NCBI RefSeq assembly: GCF_030382115.1
Contig: NZ_JAUDRJ010000003.1
Span: 5,831,985-5,866,189, forward strand
Length of the DNA stretch: 34,205 bases
Direction: 5' to 3'
Origin: Nostoc sp. GT001
Lineage (GTDB): Bacteria; Cyanobacteriota; Cyanobacteriia; Cyanobacteriales; Nostocaceae
The translations under genes were made by a program, and so were the position numbers. Shown in pieces: positions 22,677 through 31,689 of this stretch. The notes beneath the pieces are model-generated. The model made no database searches, had not been told where the DNA came from, and saw only the letters and a program-made list of their open reading frames with translations. Position 1 is the stretch's first letter, and the number at the start of each line of letters is the position of its first letter.

Positions 22677-23654
22677 CTAAATCGAGGGATTAATCACAAA
22701 CAACAACGACTGTTCGTCTATTTCTGGAAATTCAACTTCCAGGGTATAAGTTGGGTTAAGTTGCTCGCAGCCTAACTCTACATTTAAGTATCCCGAAGTT
22801 GAAGATGTTGTCATTGCTAAAGTGCCACTTCCCCGCAGGGTCAAAGTTCCTTTAACAGGTAACTCAGCTTGAACAAGCAACTTCGTAAGTTTGCCTAGAG
22901 ACTGGTATTCTACTCTGATGTTCAAAGCACCAACACTGGTTAGCCATTGTCTTTCTACCACCGGACTGGTTGCTGAAACTGGTAGAGTCAGATTTTCCAG
23001 CAGTTGTTTAGCTGCTAGCAACGACAAAGCCATCTGTTGACGCGGTTGTAAATCTGAGTAATCGCTCTGAATAGCGGGCATTGTCTCCAAAGTACTTGCA
23101 GACCGATAGGTGCTTCTTAGCACCAATCCAGCTATATCATTTAGTGCTTGAGACTCATTGGGAAAAAAGTTCTCCACCACTTGAACTAATTTTGCCCCCA
23201 ATGGCACTGAAGATGTCACTAAAGCCTGACATTGTTCTAGCAATTGCTGGAAAACTCTTTCCGGTAAGCGGGTTGGCAAGGTCAACTTTGACTGTTGTAC
23301 CATCCATCCCCAGCTAGGAACGAGTGTCATGGAAGGCTCATCAACAAAATCAGGATATTCGATTAATTGCGTTTCCCAAGGAAACAACGGTGGGTGTTCT
23401 TGGGCTTGGATTTGTAACCGATTCTTAAGGACAGCTTGAAAACGATCTTGCACAGTAGGAATTTCTCCCAGTTGAAAGGTCTGGGGCGTTCCTCCCAATT
23501 TTGGCTCACTGCTTTTTGAAGCAGTGGCTTCCTTGAGGAGGTTTTTTACCCCGTCATTTTCCTCACATTCTACCGATTGCTCGTTATTTTTGACATTATC
23601 TGTCAACAACCAATCGAGACACTGGTGTTGTAAGGATTCTGAGTCACTATTCAT
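22677..23654 (-). CDS. patU: PatU-like heterocyst patterning protein
   Basis: A 325-residue soluble protein encoded directly behind hetZ. Its N-terminal ~100 residues are low-complexity and polar (HQCLDWLLTDNVKNNEQ) and then contain PTVQDRFQAVLKNRLQIQ and PPLFPWETQLIEYPDFVD. The C-terminal ~200 residues (WGWMVQQSKLTLPTRLPERV, LVQVVENFFPNESQALNDIA, LSLLAAKQLLENLTLP, followed by a beta-rich end) match what I remember of PatU. In Anabaena PCC 7120 this gene is split into patU5 and patU3, whereas Nostoc punctiforme has one patU; here it is one frame. ATG 23654 overlaps the hetZ stop by 8 nt (ATGAATAG), which implies translational coupling. PatU acts with HetZ in heterocyst pattern control. The identity rests on synteny and memory of the family. 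Confidence 0.75.
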   Translation of the reverse strand: MNSDSESLQHQCLDWLLTDNVKNNEQSVECEENDGVKNLLKEATASKSSEPKLGGTPQTFQLGEIPTVQDRFQAVLKNRLQIQAQEHPPLFPWETQLIEYPDFVDEPSMTLVPSWGWMVQQSKLTLPTRLPERVFQQLLEQCQALVTSSVPLGAKLVQVVENFFPNESQALNDIAGLVLRSTYRSASTLETMPAIQSDYSDLQPRQQMALSLLAAKQLLENLTLPVSATSPVVERQWLTSVGALNIRVEYQSLGKLTKLLVQAELPVKGTLTLRGSGTLAMTTSSTSGYLNVELGCEQLNPTYTLEVEFPEIDEQSLLFVINPSI

Positions 23655-24852
23655 GAGTAGATGCACCTGATCCGGAAACTAATGAGTTACGAATTTCCCA
23701 AGCTTGCTCAAGAATCTTAAACCATCGTTTTTGCAGTTGTGCCATTGATAGCCCCAAAGTTTTTGCTATTTTTTCATCAGCTTGTCCTTGTTGCTTCAAC
23801 TCTAATAAAGACCGTTGCTTATTGTCCAGCTGTGCTGTGTATACTTGCCATTGCTGGGGAGTTAAGCCCAAGTTTGTGTGCAAAGAAGCTTCCAGCCACT
23901 CGTGAACTAATTCCCAACGGTGCAACAGGGCGAATCGAATCAAATGATACTTAAAGCGCTGCTGCAAATAATCTCTCTGACGAGGAGTTAAACCTAAAAC
24001 CGATTCAATTTCCTGTGCTGATAAATCTTGGAGGCGGAGAGAAAAATAATCAGCGCAGTCAGATTGTTGTCGTTGTTCGAGATAATTCATTAATTCCGTA
24101 ACCACAACGGAACGCAAGGTGTCTTCTTCGGGTTCGGGTTCGGCTTGTGTTGCCATTGTGGAGCGTAATTGGTGAATTGCTGGTTCTTCCCAAGAACCGT
24201 CACCTTCATTATTGCTACCTTCTGCGGCTTGTTCTATATCTACGCTGGTTTCTGGAGGCTGCTGTTGGGAAAAAGTTTGTGCCCGCAGGATAATTAGCTG
24301 TTGCTGACGACCTGGTAAAGGAATGCGTCGCTTGCCGTAGCGCTCGGTAAATGCCATATACTCGGACAATTCCAAGAGCGTCTGAGGGCGATAAGTAGCA
24401 CCAAGTTGATTTTCTCGCCGGAAAGCATTCAACGCCTCTAGATAAAAACTCTGGAGGAAATCTTCAATTATCGTCAGCCGCCCTTGATAGCTCAATTGCT
24501 TCTGAGGAGGATTAATATATCGATAAATAATTGCACTCAGAGTACTGTGTAATTCGACCCTGCCCCGATTTGAACCCAACTGATAGTACCTGAGACACTG
24601 TTGCAGCCGATGCCGAGCCAGGGTCATCGCCGAGCTTTCTACAGATCCAGAAGCTTGGATACGTTTACTCTCATGACAAATCCGGTAGACTTCGGTGGTA
24701 ATACGTCTTGCTACATCGTGGCAATTCTGTTCCGAAGCTTTAGTTGACTGCTGAAACTCCTTGGACAGGAGTTGAAAGATCGCCTCCACGCCTGTAGAAT
24801 TTTCTCCCAGAATAGTTGCAGATGGAATAGTTGCGGTTGCGGCTGAATTCAT
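23647..24852 (-). CDS. hetZ: HetZ, heterocyst differentiation regulator
   Basis: A 401-residue soluble protein. The conserved N-terminal half contains EAIFQLLSKEFQQSTKASEQ, VYRICHESKRIQASGSVESS, LHSTLSAIIYRYINPP, LTIIEDFLQSFYLEALNAFR and YGKRRIPLPGRQQQLIILRA. An acidic low-complexity linker (EQAAEGSNNEGDGSWEEPA, ~205-240) follows, and then a sigma-region-4-like helical C-terminus (IESVLGLTPRQRDYLQQRFKYH, EKIAKTLGLSMAQLQKRWFKIL) with two helix-turn-helix-like units. HetZ is an early heterocyst differentiation factor acting with HetR in Anabaena. I use ATG 24852; a TTG 15 bases upstream in frame is less likely. It forms an operon with patU, and the upstream 204 nt are shared with a divergent gene. 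No HetR site was confidently identified. Confidence 0.85.
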   Translation of the reverse strand: MNSAATATIPSATILGENSTGVEAIFQLLSKEFQQSTKASEQNCHDVARRITTEVYRICHESKRIQASGSVESSAMTLARHRLQQCLRYYQLGSNRGRVELHSTLSAIIYRYINPPQKQLSYQGRLTIIEDFLQSFYLEALNAFRRENQLGATYRPQTLLELSEYMAFTERYGKRRIPLPGRQQQLIILRAQTFSQQQPPETSVDIEQAAEGSNNEGDGSWEEPAIHQLRSTMATQAEPEPEEDTLRSVVVTELMNYLEQRQQSDCADYFSLRLQDLSAQEIESVLGLTPRQRDYLQQRFKYHLIRFALLHRWELVHEWLEASLHTNLGLTPQQWQVYTAQLDNKQRSLLELKQQGQADEKIAKTLGLSMAQLQKRWFKILEQAWEIRNSLVSGSGASTHE

Positions 24853-25056
24853 AGTCTCGGTTTTCAAAAGACCCTAACTTACTTAAATACAACCTGTACG
24901 ACTGTGGGTATTGGCTGGTTTGGTTTTACGTATAAGCTAAACGCAGACCAATCCTATATTGAGGATATGGCTGATTTTATTATTCCCAATTCTGATGGGA
25001 TTGTTCACACTTGATAGATGTTATTGCCATTACCCAAGAGTCGTATACAAGTCATT

Positions 25057-25530
25057 ATGGATTTAGAAGCACAAATTCAATTGCTGATTGACAATGCACC
25101 CCGCGATGGTATGACACCACATCTTGTTGCAGCAATTGCTCCTGCCCTTAGAGCGATCGCTCAAAAATTACGCTACTCCCAGTACTATATTCTCCAAAAT
25201 TCGGAGGCAAGCTGGGTTTTAACTACGTTGAGCAATCGTGCTAATCCAGGATTGGAAAAGCGTGTGATTTACGCTTTCCCTACCATACAGGATGTCTCTC
25301 TAATTTCCCCTGCTGGGCTTGACCCTCAAATGCTAGCTAAAATTACTCCTGTCACCCATATTTTGTTCCAAATGGTGGCATTAGAACCCGTAGATAGTAT
25401 CGTTTTTTTGGAGACGCCGGGTAAGACCACTCATACCGTCGAAGTTCGGCGCACTGAACTAGAAAAACTTATGCAGAAACAGTTACGACAACAGCGATCG
25501 CCTAAACAAATACCCCCTGATATTGCATAG
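25057..25530 (+). CDS. Conserved cyanobacterial protein of unknown function, divergent from hetZ
   Basis: A 157-residue soluble protein that I know only as a conserved cyanobacterial hypothetical near hetZ. It begins MDLEAQIQLLIDNAPRDGMT and contains HLVAAIAPALRAIAQKLRYS, YYILQNSEASWVLTTLSNR, KRVIYAFPTIQDVS, ITPVTHILFQMVALEPVDSIVFLETPG and a C-terminal basic helix (RRTELEKLMQKQLRQQR). No motif for catalysis or membrane segment is seen. I prefer ATG 25057 because the conserved sequence starts there; an open frame from ATG 25018 adds 13 residues (MLLPLPKSRIQVI). Neither start has a strong ribosome-binding site. It is transcribed away from hetZ, so both promoters must share the 24853-25056 gap. 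A strong terminator follows four bases after its stop. Confidence 0.78.
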   Translation: MDLEAQIQLLIDNAPRDGMTPHLVAAIAPALRAIAQKLRYSQYYILQNSEASWVLTTLSNRANPGLEKRVIYAFPTIQDVSLISPAGLDPQMLAKITPVTHILFQMVALEPVDSIVFLETPGKTTHTVEVRRTELEKLMQKQLRQQRSPKQIPPDIA

Positions 25531-25533
25531 AAA

Positions 25534-25579
25534 AAATTTGGATGTGGGATTTTTTAGATACAATCCCACATCCAAATTT
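25534..25579. terminator. Perfect 18-bp inverted repeat terminator
   Basis: AAATTTGGATGTGGGATT (25534-25551) is exactly complementary to AATCCCACATCCAAATTT (25562-25579) around a 10-nt loop, and a T-rich stretch follows. It lies four bases after the stop of the preceding gene and should be an efficient terminator or mRNA end hairpin. Confidence 0.8.
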
Positions 25580-26086
25580 TTAAATCTCAAATTTCTTTAA
25601 AAAAGTTTTCTAAATCAGTGAAAAAAGAAATTTTTTCCTTCCGTTACACCATACGACTTACTCAACTTTCGGTGAAACCTAAAATTGATTAAAAAATAGT
25701 TATCAGTGAACATTTTTCCGTTTTTAAGTTTTAGTTTCTTGGTGAAGCAGAGTTTTATACTTAAGAACTTTCACATCAAAAAATATCCCATGCTTTATTG
25801 TGAGGTGGCCAGTAACCAAAAGCGGGCAAGTATTTAGAGTGAGCGTTCAGTTGAACACTATCCACCCCAGAAGTAGTAGTAATTTATTTTTTGGAAATCC
25901 CTAAGAACTTCCAAAGAAAAACCCCACTTTCTACCTGCTAAATAAGTGGATTGAGTTACACATAAAACTGCTTTAGTGTGTTAAAGCGTTAGTACAACAC
26001 AATATTTCAGATTTTCGGTGCGTTACGGAAGGCACAACACACCTACATCTAAATCCCCACTTTCTACTTAAGAACTGATAACTGAT
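25580..26086. other. Intergenic region between convergent genes, repeat words only
   Basis: About 500 nt without a supported gene. CCCCACTTTCTAC occurs twice (near 25920 and 26052), and a GGTGCGTTACGGAAGGCACAACACACC-type word near 26018-26044 belongs to a palindromic repeat common in cyanobacteria. The final bases (AACTGATAACTGATTT) are a simple repeat adjoining the sds stop. Confidence 0.5.
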
Positions 26087-27058
26087 TTAATAAAGGCGAC
26101 TCAGTGTGTACTCAGCTATGTTAATCAATGCCTGATGGGATTCTGAAAATGGGAGAACTGTAAGATGTTCAATTGCCAACTTAGCATGGTGAGCAGCTAA
26201 CTCTCGCGCCTGCTGTATACCTTGACTATCTTGAATCAGTGCTAGTGCTTGCTCTAAATCTCCTTCTTGAGCAAACTCTCGTTCAATCAGCACTTCCAAA
26301 GATGGTTTTTCCGCCAAAGCAAATAAAACGGGTGCTGTTAGATTACCACTTTTGAGATCCGACCCTGCTGGTTTACCCAAAGTATCTGTTGTACTGGTGA
26401 AATCTAAAATGTCATCAACAATTTGAAATGCTATACCAAAATGACGACCGTAGCTATACAGATGCTCAACAGTTTCTCGCGAGACTTCACTAAGTAACCC
26501 AGCAGCTTTAGAACTGTTGGCGATTAATGAAGCTGTTTTGTAGTAACTCTTCTCAATGTAAGTTTCAATAGAGATACCAGCATCAAAACGATTTAGTCCC
26601 TGCTGAATCTCCCCAGTAGCCAGATCCATAATGACTTCTGAGAGCAGTTTCACTACCTCTAAATTGTCCAAGTTTGCTAAATACCAGGACGATTGGGCAA
26701 AGAGAAAATCTCCTGCTAAGATGGCAATGCGGTTCCCGAACAAACTATGAACGGTAGGAACGCCTCGCCGCACGTCTGATTCATCTACTACATCATCATG
26801 TACCAAGCTTGCTGTGTGAATCATTTCTGTAATCTCAGCAAGGCGGCGATGACGCGGTGTAATGTCTTGTTCTAACATTGTTGCCCGCGATATTAGCAGG
26901 ACAATTGCTGGTCTGATACGCTTTCCCCCAGCTCCGAATAAATGTTCGGCTGCTGCAAACAGAATGGGGTGGCGATTTCCAACTAGCTGTTTTAGGTTAT
27001 CTGCTAGTAGTCGCAGGTCTGCTTCCACAGGGGTAAACAAGGAGGTGGCTGGGGTCAT
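26087..27058 (-). CDS. sds: Solanesyl diphosphate synthase (plastoquinone side chain)
   Basis: A 323-residue trans-prenyltransferase that extends allylic diphosphates with isopentenyl diphosphate to make the C45 tail of plastoquinone. Visible landmarks are FGAGGKRIRPAIVLL, the first Asp-rich motif LVHDDVVDESDVRRG, GNRIAILAGDFLFAQ, EIQQGLNRFD, YYKTASLIANSSKAAGLL and the second Asp-rich motif FQIVDDILDFTSTTDTLGKPAGSDL. Small residues before the first motif, and none of the bulky residues of short-chain enzymes, fit a long-chain product. The length is normal. ATG 27058 (MTPATSLFTPVEADLRLLA) is the usual start. In my recollection the gene lies between murI and hetZ in Anabaena as here. It is monocistronic, with a 968-nt gap upstream. 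Confidence 0.92.
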   Translation of the reverse strand: MTPATSLFTPVEADLRLLADNLKQLVGNRHPILFAAAEHLFGAGGKRIRPAIVLLISRATMLEQDITPRHRRLAEITEMIHTASLVHDDVVDESDVRRGVPTVHSLFGNRIAILAGDFLFAQSSWYLANLDNLEVVKLLSEVIMDLATGEIQQGLNRFDAGISIETYIEKSYYKTASLIANSSKAAGLLSEVSRETVEHLYSYGRHFGIAFQIVDDILDFTSTTDTLGKPAGSDLKSGNLTAPVLFALAEKPSLEVLIEREFAQEGDLEQALALIQDSQGIQQARELAAHHAKLAIEHLTVLPFSESHQALINIAEYTLSRLY

Positions 27059-28026
27059 GGATGGGCGGACTCTGACTTAGGTTACGAAAGTTTACATATC
27101 CTATACTCATTTTAAGATAACCCTGTGCCAGCGCAAAGTTTTCATAAGGTAATCCCATTTTTATGAGTCTATGGGTGATAATTAAGGTTGCCAAGGTTTT
27201 TGTCAATAAGTAATTATGCTTAATTTGTGGCTATTCAAACTTTAAACTAACTTAAAACATCAATTCTCAGTACACGGGATAAATGCCAAATTAAATTGTG
27301 TTAAGTAGTTTCTCATCTCACCTTTCTTGCCACAGTTCCAAAGATAATTTAAGCAATATTACCTATTGACAAAAATGCAGCGTTTTAAATTCGTCGCCAA
27401 GAGGTAAGGATAAATTTATCCAGATTGAGGTGTAGCTCTTCAAAAAATTTGAAATTTAGCAGCCGAATAAGCTCAAAATTCAGGGTCGTTGTGTTACGCT
27501 AAAATATAGGAATTTTAAATTTTGTAAGATATTCGCACCTCAAAAGTTAAGTTAGCTACTAGTTGATTTTACTGATCTGGTGTTGTGATTCTAAAATAAG
27601 TATTCGTTGGTTAGATTAAGGGAATAAATTCTTTAATTTTTCCTACGATAGGCAAAACTCCTGGTTTGGAGCTGTGTCATATTCCTATGGGAAGCCGCTC
27701 TACGTACTCCGCGCACGTAGAGCGCAAGCATTGCTCTTTTCACAGCAGTTTGAGCAAAAATAAAGCAGATCGGGTAGACCGCTGAGAATCGTAGTTTTAG
27801 ATTGCTAAACGGCAAGCTAACTGCTGTGGGATCTATGGTCTGCAAGAAGTCGCATTAGCTCATAAATTCTTTGTCCGTAGAGGATTTTATCTCTATAGGT
27901 AATTTTACCATAGGAAACTACAGTCATCAAGAATGCACTTGTTTGGCTGAGGTTCTACTAATTTTATGGAATTTTATATTCGTTTAGAAGGGTGCTAGTA
28001 GAACAATGATTTACGGAAGTATACCT
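27059..28026. other. Long intergenic region upstream of sds, no supported gene except a small ORF at its end
   Basis: About 970 nt of mostly AT-rich sequence. A 10-bp perfect hairpin (CGCTCTACGT 27696-27705 with ACGTAGAGCG 27715-27724) sits within a segment of higher GC and compact base-pairing potential (about 27640-27890), which might be a small RNA or a dispersed repeat; I cannot tell which. Two open frames of ~70 codons on the minus strand look spurious. Promoters for sds and the small gene at 28027 should lie at the two ends. Confidence 0.5.
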
Positions 28027-28179
28027 ATGATGATTTTTATTTTAGCCTCTGGATATTTGTTCACAGTCTACCTGTTATTGGCACTGGCGAAGCGAACGGG
28101 TACAAAGACTGTTCCTACAAGTTTCCCTTCATCTACCGAAGGAAAACACAAGCAGGAGATATCGGTTAATAGTCAATAG
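28027..28179 (+). CDS. Small single-pass membrane peptide, 50 residues
   Basis: A short open frame reading MMIFILASGYLFTVYLLLAL, then AKRTGTKTVPTSF and a polar tail to a TAG at 28177-28179. The first ~20 residues form one membrane helix; the positive AKR just after it suggests the tail stays in the cytoplasm. ATG 28027 is favoured because GGAAG lies seven bases upstream; an in-frame ATG at 28006 would add seven residues. A hairpin terminator follows 15 nt later, and the gap to neighbours supports an independent gene. Function is unknown. Its length resembles the small peptides of photosynthetic and cell-division membranes, but no such link is shown. Confidence 0.55.
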   Translation: MMIFILASGYLFTVYLLLALAKRTGTKTVPTSFPSSTEGKHKQEISVNSQ

Positions 28180-28193
28180 TTATTTGTCATTTG

Positions 28194-28242
28194 TCCTTAG
28201 TTCATTCGTCATTTGTTTCGATAAATGACGAATGACTAAGGA
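28194..28242. terminator. Long hairpin between convergent small gene and murI
   Basis: TCCTTAG-TTCATTCGTCATTT (28194-28214) pairs with AAATGACGAATGAC-TAAGGA (28223-28242), one bulged base, 8-nt loop. It lies between the small rightward gene and the leftward murI (18 nt from its stop), so it can end both transcripts. Confidence 0.7.
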
Positions 28243-28259
28243 CTAGGGACTAATTAGTT

Positions 28260-29126
28260 TTATTGGAGTTGGGAAATAGCGATATCAGTGAAGGAAACCT
28301 CTTCAACCATTGGGGTATATCCTAGCCACTGCACTCCTGACTGGGAAAACTGTTGCGGACAACCGCTGACGGCGAAGCGAGTTGGTAATGGTAGATGAGT
28401 ATTTTTTAAGCCTAGTAAGTCTAGTTCTTGCGCACAAGCTGCCACAACATGAACAGCCGGATCGACCAACTGAATTTGAGAGGGGAGGAGCGATCGCAGT
28501 ACTGGTGTAAGGTGGGGATAATGAGTACAGCCGTGAACTAGGGTGTCAATTTCCTGCTCTAATAAAGGCTCTAGGTAGGCTCGTGCTACTTCGGCAGTGT
28601 AAGGATCGTGAATGCGGTTTTGCTCAATCAGTGGTACAAACTCTGGACATCCAACTTGCCAGACTTGGACATCAGGAGCAATTTCAAGAATAGCGTGCTT
28701 ATAAGCATTACTCTTAGCTGTAGCTGGAGTGGCAATTACACCAATTCGCTTTCCTTGCTGCACCGCAGCTTTTGCACCCGGTAGGATTACTCCCAAAATA
28801 GGTATGCTGAATTCTTGACGCACAGTTTCTAGGGCTAAAGCAGAACTGGTGTTGCAAGCCATGATTACCATTTTTACCTGCTGCTGTTGTAGCCAGGTAA
28901 TAATTTCACGTGTAAATCGTAAAATTTCTGCTTGTGAACGAATTCCGTAAGGAAGTCTAGCTGTATCCCCAAAGTAAACAATTGATTCATTGGGGAGTTG
29001 TCGATATATTTGTCGCAGTACTGTCAGCCCACCCACACCACTATCAAAGATGCCAATTGGGGCACGTTGGGGTTCTCGCTCGGAAAAATCGTCAAGATTC
29101 CCTTCAAAAATGGAAGATGAATACAC
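28260..29126 (-). CDS. murI: Glutamate racemase
   Basis: A 288-residue cytosolic enzyme that converts L- to D-glutamate for the peptidoglycan stem peptide. Motifs are IGIFDSGVGGLTVLR (catalytic Asp environment), VYFGDTARLPYG, the first catalytic Cys in VIMACNTSSALALE, and the second in LVHGCTHYPHL. The length is normal. The frame starts at GTG 29126 (MYSSSIFEGNLDDF); an N-terminal extension of about 20 residues precedes the core, as I recall for Nostoc homologues, and there is no in-frame ATG before the core. It lies 129 nt downstream of amiC2 in the same direction; a shared cell-wall operon is likely. A terminator hairpin follows. Confidence 0.94.
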   Translation of the reverse strand: MYSSSIFEGNLDDFSEREPQRAPIGIFDSGVGGLTVLRQIYRQLPNESIVYFGDTARLPYGIRSQAEILRFTREIITWLQQQQVKMVIMACNTSSALALETVRQEFSIPILGVILPGAKAAVQQGKRIGVIATPATAKSNAYKHAILEIAPDVQVWQVGCPEFVPLIEQNRIHDPYTAEVARAYLEPLLEQEIDTLVHGCTHYPHLTPVLRSLLPSQIQLVDPAVHVVAACAQELDLLGLKNTHLPLPTRFAVSGCPQQFSQSGVQWLGYTPMVEEVSFTDIAISQLQ

Positions 29127-29255
29127 AGGCAGATATATATTTAGGTTTTGGGATTTAAAATACAGAATTTAGCAGACAATCTCCAAATTGACCACTAAAT
29201 TCTGCGCGTCAAAGAAGTTTAAATACCACCTCTTTAATTAGTAATTTGTACTATA

Positions 29256-31172
29256 TTACCTCTGCTGTAAGTATTTTAGAATGCCACGAGCGATCGCTTC
29301 TGCCATCCGATTTTGATATTCTGGTGTTCCCAATCTGGGATTATCCTCGTAACCACTCATATAGCCTGTTTCTACCAAAATCGAAGGCATGGAGCTTTTC
29401 CTAAGAACATAGAATCTGGCTTTGCGGGTTCCCCGATCTTTAATAGTACCGATATCCTGGAGAATGGTTTTACGAACGACTTCAGCCAGACCATAACCGC
29501 TCTCGTAATAATAAACTTCTAAGCCATTGACATCAGGGCGATTATCAACGGAATTAGCGTGAATGCTGACAAACAGAGTCGCGTTAACTCGCTTGGCAAT
29601 ATCTACCCGTCCTTGAAGTTCTACAAAAAAGTCGGCATCCCGCGTGAGTACAGCTTGTACACCATTTTGCTCTAAAATTGCTCCTACCCTTTTCCCAATA
29701 GGCAGAATTACATCCTTTTCTAAAAGTCCCCCCAAACCAGGGGCACCTGAGTCTTTTCCACCATGTCCTGGGTCAATAACAACTAGCAATTTCCCTCTGG
29801 GAGTTGAGGGGCGTGGCTGTGACTGGGAGATTGGACGGGGATTATCTATGGGATTTGGTAATTGACCTTGGTCTGGTAATGGCAGGGGAGGTAAAGCAAT
29901 GGGCGGTGTGATGCTGCTACTAGAGCGTCGTAATTCTAAAGCTAAAAGCTGGTCGCCCACCTGATTGAGTTCCCCAATTTGTACTCCGGCTGCTGGTTGA
30001 ACCAAGACGGTGACAGTGTTGGATTCTTGTGGTTGCAGGCGTACCCGTAAAATCGGGCTATTAGGATTAAAAGTCGGGCCTGTGACTTTGGGAGCTAACT
30101 TAGCATTGTTGATAGTGATGCGGAACAGACCAGAGGTTCTATCCCAGCCTCCTGTAGCAGATAAAGTTTGGTCGGCTCGAATCAGCAGTTGTGTACCATT
30201 ATTAGCCAGTTGCACAGACTGAATGTTAGCAGGTGTGTTACTTGGTGCTATAGGACGTGGACTGTTACTTCCAGGCAGTTGGGCAACTCCACGACTGGGC
30301 AGAACCACAAAACCACCAACACTACTAGTGGTTGCTCGCCAATTTGGACTATTTTCATCCACTTGTAAAGTCAGGCGAACAACAGATGGGCTGGTTTGCA
30401 GCTGGGTGAACTGGATACGGCTAACACCATAGCGATTAATCGATAAATCTCGCTGCTCTAAACTTGGTGATAGAGTTGCGCCAGCAATGTCGATGTTAAT
30501 TGCCTTCTGATCGTTGCTACGATTTATCTGAATCTGAGGATTACCACCATTGGTACGGACAAAAAAACCATCACCAGTGACTTGTAAGTTCTCAATTTGA
30601 GTAACTTTGGCGACAACCATTCTGTTGTTCAGTGGTCTGTTGTTCAGTGGATTTACAGAACCGCTTGTCACCACATTGTAAATATTCCTTGGGGAGAATG
30701 TTTGTGTAGATGTTCTGGGTGAAGTATCAGTAGCTATAGCTTGTTCTGGTTGCCCCTCAGTGTTTCTTGTCGGTACATTGTCGGCTTCTGGCGTAGGTAA
30801 TTGCACTGTCCAGCGATCGCCAGTTGTACCCACAAATTGCACTCTCTTGGGGTCTAAACTATAACCAGGAGTCAGTTCAACCACTATGCGCGTTGTTTGT
30901 TCGTCAAACTGCCCAACACGAATAGAACGAATTGCACCGCCCACTTGTTGGGTTAGCTGCGGGCGGCCAAATGTGGTTCCTGGTAAATCAATTACTAGTC
31001 GAGTCGGGTTAAAAATTAATTGTGCTTGGGGTTGAACATCCCCTTGAGTATTAATTTCCAGCTTGTTTTGATTGGCATCAAAACGCCAAGATTCAAGTCT
31101 CGCGGCCATTGCTTGACACGATAGCATGAAGATGGTTCCAATAGTACTGGATAGTAACCAGCGTAATTTCAC
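29256..31172 (-). CDS. amiC2: AmiC-type N-acetylmuramoyl-L-alanine amidase with two AMIN domains
   Basis: A 638-residue periplasmic zinc amidase that cleaves the stem peptide from MurNAc. A signal peptide (MKLRWLLSSTIGTIFMLSCQAMAA) precedes AMIN domain 1 (~24-125: RLVIDLPG, TTRIVVELTPGYSL), a linker, AMIN domain 2 (~190-290) and a third beta-rich segment (IQSVQLANNGTQLLIRADQ). A Pro/Gln-rich linker (~435-460) leads to Amidase_3 at ~463-637, with Zn ligands in VIDPGHGGKDSG, LLEKDVILP and FVSIHANSV, and the catalytic Glu in SILVETGYMSGYEDN. In Anabaena, AmiC enzymes drill septal nanopores for cell-cell exchange. I assign it amiC2 rather than amiC1 by its position downstream of a paralogue. ATG 31172 has a weak AGGAG region upstream. 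Confidence 0.92.
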   Translation of the reverse strand: MKLRWLLSSTIGTIFMLSCQAMAARLESWRFDANQNKLEINTQGDVQPQAQLIFNPTRLVIDLPGTTFGRPQLTQQVGGAIRSIRVGQFDEQTTRIVVELTPGYSLDPKRVQFVGTTGDRWTVQLPTPEADNVPTRNTEGQPEQAIATDTSPRTSTQTFSPRNIYNVVTSGSVNPLNNRPLNNRMVVAKVTQIENLQVTGDGFFVRTNGGNPQIQINRSNDQKAINIDIAGATLSPSLEQRDLSINRYGVSRIQFTQLQTSPSVVRLTLQVDENSPNWRATTSSVGGFVVLPSRGVAQLPGSNSPRPIAPSNTPANIQSVQLANNGTQLLIRADQTLSATGGWDRTSGLFRITINNAKLAPKVTGPTFNPNSPILRVRLQPQESNTVTVLVQPAAGVQIGELNQVGDQLLALELRRSSSSITPPIALPPLPLPDQGQLPNPIDNPRPISQSQPRPSTPRGKLLVVIDPGHGGKDSGAPGLGGLLEKDVILPIGKRVGAILEQNGVQAVLTRDADFFVELQGRVDIAKRVNATLFVSIHANSVDNRPDVNGLEVYYYESGYGLAEVVRKTILQDIGTIKDRGTRKARFYVLRKSSMPSILVETGYMSGYEDNPRLGTPEYQNRMAEAIARGILKYLQQR

Positions 31173-31414
31173 AGTCTTTTCTCCTGATTCACATTTATGG
31201 GAGCCGTCAACATCTCAACATATTGGCAAATCCTCACACCGTCACCGCGCACACTTGAGTTTGGCGCTGTTATTAAGACACAGCTAATGGCGTAAAATAT
31301 AGCACGCTCCTCTGATTTTGCCATGCCATTAGCCTAGATAAATTTGACTGCCAATTTTAGATTTTAGATTCCCGATTTTAGTTTTCTGCCAGACTAGTAC
31401 CGCAAGGCGGAATT

Positions 31415-31587
31415 CAAAATTCAAAATGACGCTCTCTACGAGACGCTAAAAGCGTAGCTTGCTTCCCTGTAAGGGTACGCGGACTCGCTCTAAGCGTTCG
31501 CGCAGCGTGTCGCAGACAAGCCATGCCGTTCGCGTTAGCGTCTCTGAAAGAGAAGGCTTTACGCTGCGCTAACAAAATTCAAAATGA
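31415..31587. repeat. Palindromic repeat flanked by 15-bp direct repeats
   Basis: CAAAATTCAAAATGA occurs at 31415-31429 and again at 31573-31587, enclosing 143 bp rich in words such as CTCTACGAGACGCTA, GCGTAGCTTGCTTCCC and CGCGTTAGCGTCTC. The same interior vocabulary appears at 4502-4638. This resembles a small non-autonomous mobile repeat with a duplicated target, though the flank is also a common simple repeat in these genomes. Confidence 0.6.
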
Positions 31588-31689
31588 ATACAGCGTAAGA
31601 GTTTCGTTGATTTGGAATAGGTGGTTGATTTACGCCGTGTTGTACTAGGGTCTTGCTACACTAACACCTGTTGTAGGTGATACAAATCC

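Noticed and set aside
24984..25000. TCCCA-N7-TGGGA inverted repeat between hetZ and the divergent gene as a HetR or other operator
   Set aside because: It does not match the HetR target layout I remember well enough to claim it, and a 5-bp repeat this short is expected by chance.
27640..27890. Structured GC-richer segment as a specific known non-coding RNA (for example 6S RNA)
   Set aside because: I could not fold it into a known consensus by eye, and it contains repeat-like hairpin words; an Infernal/Rfam search would decide.
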